From positions 2,447,501-2,511,500 of the forward strand of contig CALZFC010000270.1 in the NCBI GenBank assembly GCA_945643635.1: a stretch of 64,000 nucleotides of DNA. The letters are read 5' to 3'. Positions 57,901-64,000 of this stretch are shown one piece after another. The translations under genes and the position numbers were made by a program. This stretch comes from Allodiplogaster sudhausi (taxonomy: Eukaryota > Nematoda > Chromadorea > Rhabditida > Diplogasteridae). The notes beneath the pieces were generated by a model. The model was not told where the DNA came from. It was given only the letters and a program-made list of their open reading frames with translations, and searched no databases. How positions within the stretch are numbered: the stretch's first letter is position 1; every line of letters begins with the position of its first letter.

Positions 57901-59771
57901 TTTTGAGATTTCACGGCCCTCTCAGGGTACTTTCCCGGAAACCCGGCCAAACGAGAGTAGGCTCATTTCAAAGCTCTCCAAAAACTAAACAATATTCTGA
58001 ATGTCCCATCCCGCTCCATTCTCAAATCTCAGAGTATTGATTTTTCAAAGGTTCGCTCCTAACAAAATGGGTCCGCCTGTTTTTGCCTCGTATCTATCGA
58101 TCTAGGTACTTTCAGTAGATCAGCTATAGATCAGTCGATGCGCCGTCCAAAACTACATGATATATGTCGAAACAAAGAAAATCGCGGGTACAGATTTTGA
58201 GAAAGTGAGCAAATACAGAGCAAAAAAGGGCCAAAAAACGGGCTAAAACTTTGGCCACGCCCACAGGAAAGACCCTCGGGCGGAATTCGCCCAATTTGTG
58301 TCCTATTAATCTTGAAGACATTTCCTATCAATCACTATTTTTTCCAGCTTCCCATCTTCTCCGAAACAAAAGATAGAAACGCTCAAACTCGCCAACCCAG
58401 CGCAAGCGCACGCCGAAAAGTTGCAACTTTGGCCGCCGGCGCCGACTACAAAACCAAAACCCAAAAATCCCAAACCCATACCATATCGTAGCCCCAATAT
58501 TCATTTTCCATCCTAAAAAAACCCCACTCGAAAATCTCACTCCCACCGCCCGCTACGCCGCTCCGCGCAAACCCGGTAAATATTGAACAAGCAATGCTAA
58601 GTAGATTCTCTAACTTAAAAGTAATCTATTTCAATGTTCCTGTCCCTCTCTTTCTAAATCACAGTATCTCTCTCACCCTCACTTCACGCAAAAAGGAGCA
58701 AATTCAATCTTTAGTTTTCGGGCTCCAGTAAAGAGTGTGAGACAGAGCCGAATGCATAGAAAATATAAGTTCAAAATAAATGCAAAAAGTGAAATACGCA
58801 GCTGAGATTTGAGTATCCCCCCCCCTTCCTCACCCTAAAAGCAGCCGAAAACTCAATTTTGAGCACAAAACATATGATATATATAGAGAGAGACGCAACT
58901 AAAATAGCGGTCGATAAAATCCAAATATATTACGGTTGAGTTCGTGCTCCTTTAAAGTAGATTAAAAAATTAAATGAATTTTCCTAAACTCGTAACCTTG
59001 AGGTGCTCTGCATCATCTCCACTGTCGTCTGCCTCGTGTTCTTCGCGATTGGAGCATCTTCAACTTCCTCATTTGTAGCGCAATACATAGAAATGGTTTT
59101 TTTATTATTATATTTAGAAAGTAAATGAAATTACATGTATTAATAAATCATGGAATTATCTATTTTTAAAAATTTCGTATAATTACTTTGCTTTCTTATT
59201 AATATTTTTGTTGTCTAGAGTTTCATGGACAATGCCGAATTCGTGGATTCGCTTGGAAAGGCCGGCTATTCCGTGAAAGAATGTCAGCAAATTTTTATTA
59301 GCGCTCTGGCGAATATACGTGCATATCAGAAGAAATTTTCTCACTTCAGTTGCACTATTTTCATGCAATCTCGTGTGCTCGCTCAATTTTCAGTACTACA
59401 TAACTTTCAATTATCACCTTGGGATGGTCGAGCAAGAATGAAAATTTCTTCTAATGTGCACACGCGGTCCTTTAAGAAAGGCTATTTTTTGACTTCTTTA
59501 AAGAATGAAATTGTTTTCAGTCGTCTCCTTTCTCTGCTTATTCTTATCCGTCGTGACTTTCTTCACGCTTTTCTTCACGTTCTGGTTCTTCGCAATCAGT
59601 CTCTCCGCTTATTTGCATTTGAGGTTGGCAATAATTATGATAATTGTTGGTGTACCTTTCAAAAAACATTTTTTCTAAACAATTCTTTTTTGCTCATTTA
59701 CCTGCCAATTTGTACTGTTCAGAGATATACGCTATTCCGATCGCTGTATGAACGATAACTCAACCTTCTGA
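51937..59771 (+). CDS. Four-span CC-G membrane protein, probably damaged (gene 4)
   Basis: Exons: 51937 to about 51990, 52195-52296, 52511-52593, then across the satellite 59003-59074, 59219-59318, 59521-59623, 59723-59771 (stop). It encodes MAFYNEKSRCCCGSVDIR, membrane spans LGVQVLAGLFIVSGWF, RIVPSLAVFYAV, VLCIISTVVCLVFFAIG and LCLFLSVVTFFTLFFTFWFF, and ends YLHLRDIRYSD onward. Architecture and intron positions match gene 5, and the layout resembles LAPTM4/DUF7027-type endomembrane proteins (family by resemblance only). Two defects: exon 1 would have to end at AGG before GGTTGC, one base out of register for a GT donor; and exon 3 stops six codons short of the gene 5 exon and runs into TAA, or uses AAA before GTAACT with a frame change. 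Exons 4-7 are clean and in phase. Confidence 0.6.
52610..58614 (+). repeat. 1202-bp satellite array, five monomers
   Basis: Monomers begin GGAGCTATGGGGGGACCTG at 52610, 53811, 55013, 56215 and 57417, a period of 1201-1202 bp; the last ends at about 58614. The first monomer is visibly diverged. The last three are nearly identical, and the second closely resembles them in its first part. Minus-strand open frames of 63-82 codons recur because the repeats do; they start in different places, share no domain and are not supported as genes. The array lies in the gap between gene 4 exons 3 and 4. Confidence 0.97.
58620..59000. other. Spacer between satellite and gene 4 exon 4
   Basis: AT-rich sequence with a right-end copy of the TTAA element (GTGCTCCTTTAAA at 58944-58956). 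Its left end is unclear (possibly AAAAAGGAGCAAATTC near 58690). No exon seen. Confidence 0.5.
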
Positions 59772-59818
59772 GAATTACACATTTCGTTCTGATATTCCTA
59801 TGCCCAGTACCATCACAA

Positions 59819-59824
59819 AATAAA
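59819..59824 (+). terminator. AATAAA polyadenylation signal of gene 4
   Basis: The AATAAA hexamer lies 48 bp after the gene 4 stop codon, a normal distance. Confidence 0.6.
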
Positions 59825-59829
59825 CCACA

Positions 59830-61050
59830 TTTATGAATTGTACCCATATCTCACATAAGAAAATTTTTAAAGCCCAATTATGTTTGAACTCGACGGGTGT
59901 AGGGCGCGAAAATGCGGTATGAGCATTAGTTATCAACTTGTAATCCATTATTCTTTTTCATTCTTTTAAGCGAAGAACAGCTGTACATGATACGGCAAGT
60001 TGAATGTCAGAAAGTGTTCGATTTATCAACGATCTCGTGTTTTCAGTTTAAAATGCGGATAAGCCTGAATGAATAATAAAAATGCGATTGATGCCACTCG
60101 CCATCATTGTCTAATCTTTTCCAAAAGACTGCGCATAAAAAGTTACCACCTTTGAATAGACATACATATGTAAATATGGGCTGATCAGCTTAAAAGCACA
60201 ATGAATCTGTCGAAACCATTAGGAAGGTTCACCATTCCCCTTCCACGTCAATTTGAAGATGTTATAAGGGCTTGATCGAGATAGTTTAAAAAGTAATTGT
60301 TGACAATACAAAAAGGAAGGCCCCTTTAGCATCTCTATATTTTCATTGCTTCAAGAGTTTCTCTGGTGAAACTAAAAGAATAAAAACAAATTAAAAACCG
60401 CCCTCAAACGCATTTCAAAAAGCAAATGTCTGAAAGTACTTTCGTATCGCTGAAATACAAGCAAAACTGGCAGAGATTAAATTTTAGGTGGTTGACAATT
60501 TGCCTCTTTTAAAGATGAATTTCTTTTAAAGAAACAACGAACGGAACGCTTAAAATACCAAAATAAAAAAAACATGTGTATATAAATGCTCAACTGCAAG
60601 CGTGAAATTCAATAAAGACTTCATATTATGCATGCCGATTGTAAAATTAATCGAATGAATGATTTCTGAGGAGGATGCCCTTATTCGATCCATTAGGTTG
60701 CAGGGCAATTCTTCAGATTGTTGCTACCTTGTGCCCTGAAAATGTTTGAACTGAACAATAAGCAGGCCAAGGGAATAAAGAATTAATATGCAAGCCTTTC
60801 AAGGAAACATTGCAACAATAGTTGAGGTGAACAGAAAAGGTGAACCGTAACTAAGAAGCTTTGTTCAAAGAGAGAAAGCGATGAACAACCGGCAAACCAG
60901 CTCAACAAAGGTCCAAGTGAGAAAAATATCTCAACACCTTCCAAATACAAATGAATCTACAGTACACTTGTATCCATGCGGATCTCATGTTTTAATAGTG
61001 TATATACACTGCTGCTATTTCATGTCACAAAAAGCATATCTTGAATGCTT
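59830..61050. other. Spacer between convergent genes 4 and 5
   Basis: AT-rich. 60090-60560 is a diverged copy of the sequence at 63280-63700 (shared CACTCGCCATCAT, AATTGAAGATG and similar words). A 61-codon open frame at 60881 has no recognisable features. No gene supported. Confidence 0.6.
60090..60560. repeat. Dispersed repeat, copy 1 (with 63280-63700)
   Basis: CCACTCGCCATCATTGTCTA and the following GTTCACCATTC and TCAATTTGAAGATG words are shared with 63280-63700 in the same order and orientation, with substantial divergence. No termini resolved. Confidence 0.55.
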
Positions 61051-61051
61051 G

Positions 61052-62291
61052 TTATGCTCGAATTGATGTATTCCTTTCCAAAGAAAATAGAACATCTAAC
61101 TTGATATGCAGATAGACGGCCCAAGTGATGCAGAAGAACAACGCGGTGAATGGGAGGAAAGCAGCGGAGGTGAGAGCGTAGTAGGTGGCATCAGAATCGT
61201 ATTGGAAATCTTTATCGTTCATAAATTTCTGAAAAAAAAATTTCCTAAATAAAATCATGATTAAAGGAGGGCGATCACCGAAAAATATTTAATGCAGGTT
61301 CGAATTGCCGCGTCTGCCCTGTGATTCCTCACTCTCTCATTCTCGCGTGCTATTTCACAGGTCGTACAAACCCGCTGCGTGAAAATAGCACGCGCGAATG
61401 CGAGTGCGAAGGGCAGCGGCAATTTGAAATTGCACATTATTTTACGGTGATCGCACTCCTTTAATATGTCTCTTTTAGAATAAAATAAGGAACTCTCGGA
61501 AGAATCCGACCAAAAATTTGTTCCTCGTGACGTACGTAACGACACGCATGATGATAAATAGAAGAATGAATATGAAGTTCAGCAGGACGTCTATGCCCTG
61601 CATGAGGATTCCGTTCAGTTTTGCACATCTTTCTCTCTTGGTCCCCGCTGCTTTCATGCCTCTTTCTCTCACTCTCACCACCACCATTTATTCCTTGTGA
61701 CAATTACTGCACAACAATCGCAACACTTCAGACCGTGACGATGAAGAATGGAAGAATGAAGAGAGAGCGTTTGCGGCTGATCCCAATGAAGAAGAGTACG
61801 CCAGGGATGATGTGACAAGTACAATTGACAGCCTGTAGAGACCGTGATGAGAGTGTGAAAGAGAGAAAGAGAAAGAGAGAGACAGTGGGAGTGAGAGAAA
61901 GAAAGAGAGAGAGTGAGAGGGAGAAATGCAGATAAATTAATGAATCCAACTCCGATTGAGATGGCAATGATGCCCCAGCAACAACAGATCATCGCGAGTA
62001 GAATGCCAGCGCTGCCAGCGATCGACAGCACGGCCACGACACAGCCGCCGACCTGAAGAAAAATGATTATTTATTTTACAATTTTTAAAATTAAAATAAA
62101 ATTCTAACAATAATTTGTCAATGAAATATTTGTATTTACTAAACAGGGATATTGTGAAATTTAAGGTTAGCTTTTTTTATCTTCAGAGCTCACGGTAAGA
62201 GATTGAAGCAAAAAAAAGACACAAAAAAAGAAATACTGACCTTAATGTCGATGCCGCAACAAAAGCGTGCCTTGTCATCGCTGCAGCACAT
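61052..62291 (-). CDS. Four-span CC-G membrane protein, intact paralogue (gene 5)
   Basis: Five minus-strand exons join in phase 0 to 164 codons plus stop: 62291-62241, 62052-61951, 61832-61734, 61597-61532, 61228-61052. The protein begins MCCSDDKARFCCGIDIK, a short cytosolic cysteine-rich head with a CCG motif. Spans are VVAVLSIAGSAGILLAMICC with CWGIIAISIG, then IIPGVLFFIGI, VLLNFIFILLFIIM and FLPFTALFFCITWAVYL, followed by a tail. Exon 2 is 34 codons, exactly as in gene 4, and exon 3 (33 codons) has the HIIPGV...SRKRSLFIL pattern that aligns with RIVPSL...RRSRPLSIL of gene 4. Size, four spans and the CC-G start resemble LAPTM4-like/DUF7027 proteins of endosomal or lysosomal membranes; the role is inferred only. 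Donors and acceptors are canonical (for example GTCAGT after exon 1). A 204-bp TTAA element lies in the last intron. Confidence 0.85.
61261..61464. mobile_element. 204-bp palindromic TTAA-ended MITE
   Basis: Ends TTAAAGGAGGGCGATCACCG and CGGTGATCGCACTCCTTTAA are inverted repeats. The centre CGCGTGCTATTTCAC ... GTGAAAATAGCACGCG forms a second inverted repeat. It is related to 21748-21932. It lies in the last intron of gene 5, about 30 bp from the terminal exon acceptor. Confidence 0.88.
61840..61930. repeat. GA tract in intron 2 of gene 5
   Basis: A short GA-rich tract lies between exons 2 and 3. Read on the minus strand it provides a CT-rich stretch before the exon 3 acceptor. Confidence 0.8.
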
Positions 62292-64000
62292 TCTGGAAGT
62301 GGCGGGAAAATTTGATATTTAAAAAGATTCATTTACGTGGCATCACAGACCCAAATCTTCTCTATAAACGAGCGCGCCACCGGAGAAAGTAAATATATTA
62401 GAGAGCCGACAATTAGAAAAACATTTTAATGCTTCGAAAGCCAGGAGTGAGAGAGAAAGAGATACAAAAGTAAAGAGGAGCAGAGCGAAGATTGCTGAAA
62501 AACGAGTAGGATGAAGTCTTTATCGCACTCAAACTTTGATAAATAAATCATTCAAACACGCACTATAAAAGCAAGGAAAAAGAATGGTCGACTTCTATGC
62601 TTGTTTCTCTAAAATACTTTGTTTTTAAAGAACGACCGGTGAATCAGTAGAAGGACGGCGGACAGGAAAAGGTGGTGAATAATTTCGGTGATATGGGAGG
62701 AGGAAAGAAATGTTATTACTCTCTTTCTAGACTTTGTTTTCCTTTCGGCGCCAGCCAACCCTTCCAATATGAGTTGAGCGCTTGCTGAAACGTTGCCATT
62801 CTTCATTTGGAATTTTTTAAATTTGAAATTCGTCGTGGATTCTGTTTTGCATGCTCTTCGAGCTAACATTGATCTACAGCTCGATTTCGATGGCTCGGAG
62901 CTCGAAGACGATGTAGATTTTGAACGATACATATAGTATATCTCGGAAACCCTATCTTTTCCTCTCTTTGCCCCGCCCCCTTTCTCTTCCTCTCATCGCT
63001 CTGCCCCTTCGTATGAATGAGCGGGCAGAGGATAGCAACGTCTCTCTGACGTCTTCGCGTATTCTACGTTCTTCGCGACGAAGATAGTTTCATTCTGGCA
63101 TCTCTGCTCTGCTGAGAGAACCCTGATTGGCTGCAAGCTCTCACGAGGCAGATACAGAATGTCTCTCCCTTTTCATGAGCTTGAAAATTTATTCCAGATT
63201 GAATGGAACAACAACTTCTCAGTTGCTGACTGCCTTCTCTTTATTCCTTTGCTATGAAGATCAGCTCGCATGCTGTCGCTTGACACCACTCGCCATCATG
63301 GTCTAGTCTCTCTAAAAGGCTACTCATAGAAGGTCTTTTACACATCTTTAAATTGACCTTGTGAAATGACAGTGTGTTTATCAGCTCCGAAGCACAACTC
63401 TCGGGCAAGGAAAATTAGGGACGTTCACTGTTCACCATCTACTTCAATTGAAGATGGTATAAAATGTTGGTTCATGTTTGAGAGAGTAAAAAAAAGAGTT
63501 GATGATAGTTCGATCAAGCATGTAAACTCGGCGTGTAATGTACATCGGAATGTAGTATACAAGTGAGTTTTCATATCACTCGACTGCAAAAAATAAGAAT
63601 TCTTTTTAATTTAATGAGATTGCAAATTTGCCTTTTTAAAAATATGATTTTTTAAATGAAAGTCTTAAATGCACCTTGATTGGAAATAACGAGAGATGAA
63701 TCAGTTGGAATTAGCAGACAAGAAAAGGTAACGAATAATTAGGTTGAAACTTGAAGAAGAAAGAATACTCATTAGCTATTTCTCTCTTTCTCGTCTTTGC
63801 TTTCCTTTCTACATGCCAACACTTCCGGCATGAGTTACGCTTTTGCTGAAACATTTGATACACAGAACATTCTAAATAGTAGTAGCTCTCTACTTCTAAA
63901 CTCTCTCTGATATATCTTTCCTCTCCTTCTCTCTCTCTCCCTCTCTCTCTCTCTCTACTCTCTCTCTCTCTGCAGCTCTCTGATCCATATTCCTTCTCTT
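62292..64000. other. Upstream flank of gene 5, diverged repeats
   Basis: 62627-62800 and 63690-63870 are diverged copies of each other (shared GAATCAGT, AAAGGT, CTCTCTTTCT, ATGAGTT and GCTGAAAC words in order). 63280-63700 pairs with 60090-60560. A 107-codon minus-strand open frame at 62609-62932 overlaps the repeat, has a Ser-rich start and no domain, and is not supported. The window ends in a CT tract (63925-63975). Confidence 0.55.

Noticed and set aside
53904..58546. Repeated minus-strand open frames of 63-82 codons in the satellite
   Set aside because: They recur because the 1202-bp monomer recurs, start without splice or promoter context and show no domain, so conservation between monomers is not evidence of coding.
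52610..58614. CRISPR-like or IS-element array
   Set aside because: The repeat unit is 1.2 kb, directly tandem without spacers, in a spliced eukaryotic genome. It is a satellite.
62609..62932. 107-codon minus-strand frame upstream of gene 5
   Set aside because: Overlaps a dispersed repeat also present at 63690-63870, where the frame is not kept.

Overview
This is a window of invertebrate nuclear genome, most likely nematode. The coding regions are short exons (about 50-200 bp) separated by small AT-rich introns with GT-AG borders. One gene has the layout of an alpha-2/delta calcium-channel subunit, and there is a pair of small four-membrane-span proteins with a CC-G N-terminal motif of a kind I associate with nematodes. 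Exons are rich in C and G at third codon positions. Introns and spacers are AT-rich or packed with (CT)n/(GA)n tracts. The species cannot be named from sequence alone, and I see no prokaryotic, plasmid or viral gene organisation.

Layout. 1-3.7 kb is non-coding, with a TTAA-ended palindromic element and long CT/GA tracts that include a ~215-bp (CTTT)n array. Gene 1 (3818-20289, +) is a 36-exon alpha-2/delta subunit reconstructed end to end in one reading frame, 1153 codons plus stop. Gene 2 (21176-25878, -) converges on it and encodes one transmembrane segment, a Gly/Thr-rich linker and a PLAT domain. 26-36.4 kb is mostly microsatellite with no gene I can support. Gene 3 (36428-47710, +) is a signal-peptide, cysteine-rich three-finger-like, single-pass membrane protein. 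Its first intron is ~8 kb and carries a 2.47-kb palindromic TA-flanked element containing tRNA-like sequences. From 47.4 to 52.9 kb a ~2.8-kb segment is duplicated almost perfectly; it holds the last exon of gene 3 and the first exons of gene 4. A 1202-bp satellite array follows (52.6-58.6 kb), then the remaining exons of gene 4 (to 59771, +). Gene 5 (61052-62291, -) is a clean five-exon paralogue of gene 4 lying tail to tail with it. 62.3-64 kb holds only diverged repeats.

No set of genes here forms an operon or pathway. Four of the five products are membrane or surface proteins, and the fifth (alpha-2/delta) is a secreted, membrane-tethered channel subunit. The most unusual features are structural. 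The satellite array sits exactly where gene 4 exon 3 is cut short relative to gene 5. Short pieces of satellite and exon are stitched together at the duplication junction. Small DNA elements with perfect or near-perfect target-site duplications lie in introns, including one whose arms are built from repeats of a GGCGTCCCAT-like motif. Several exon-like islands sit inside introns of gene 1.
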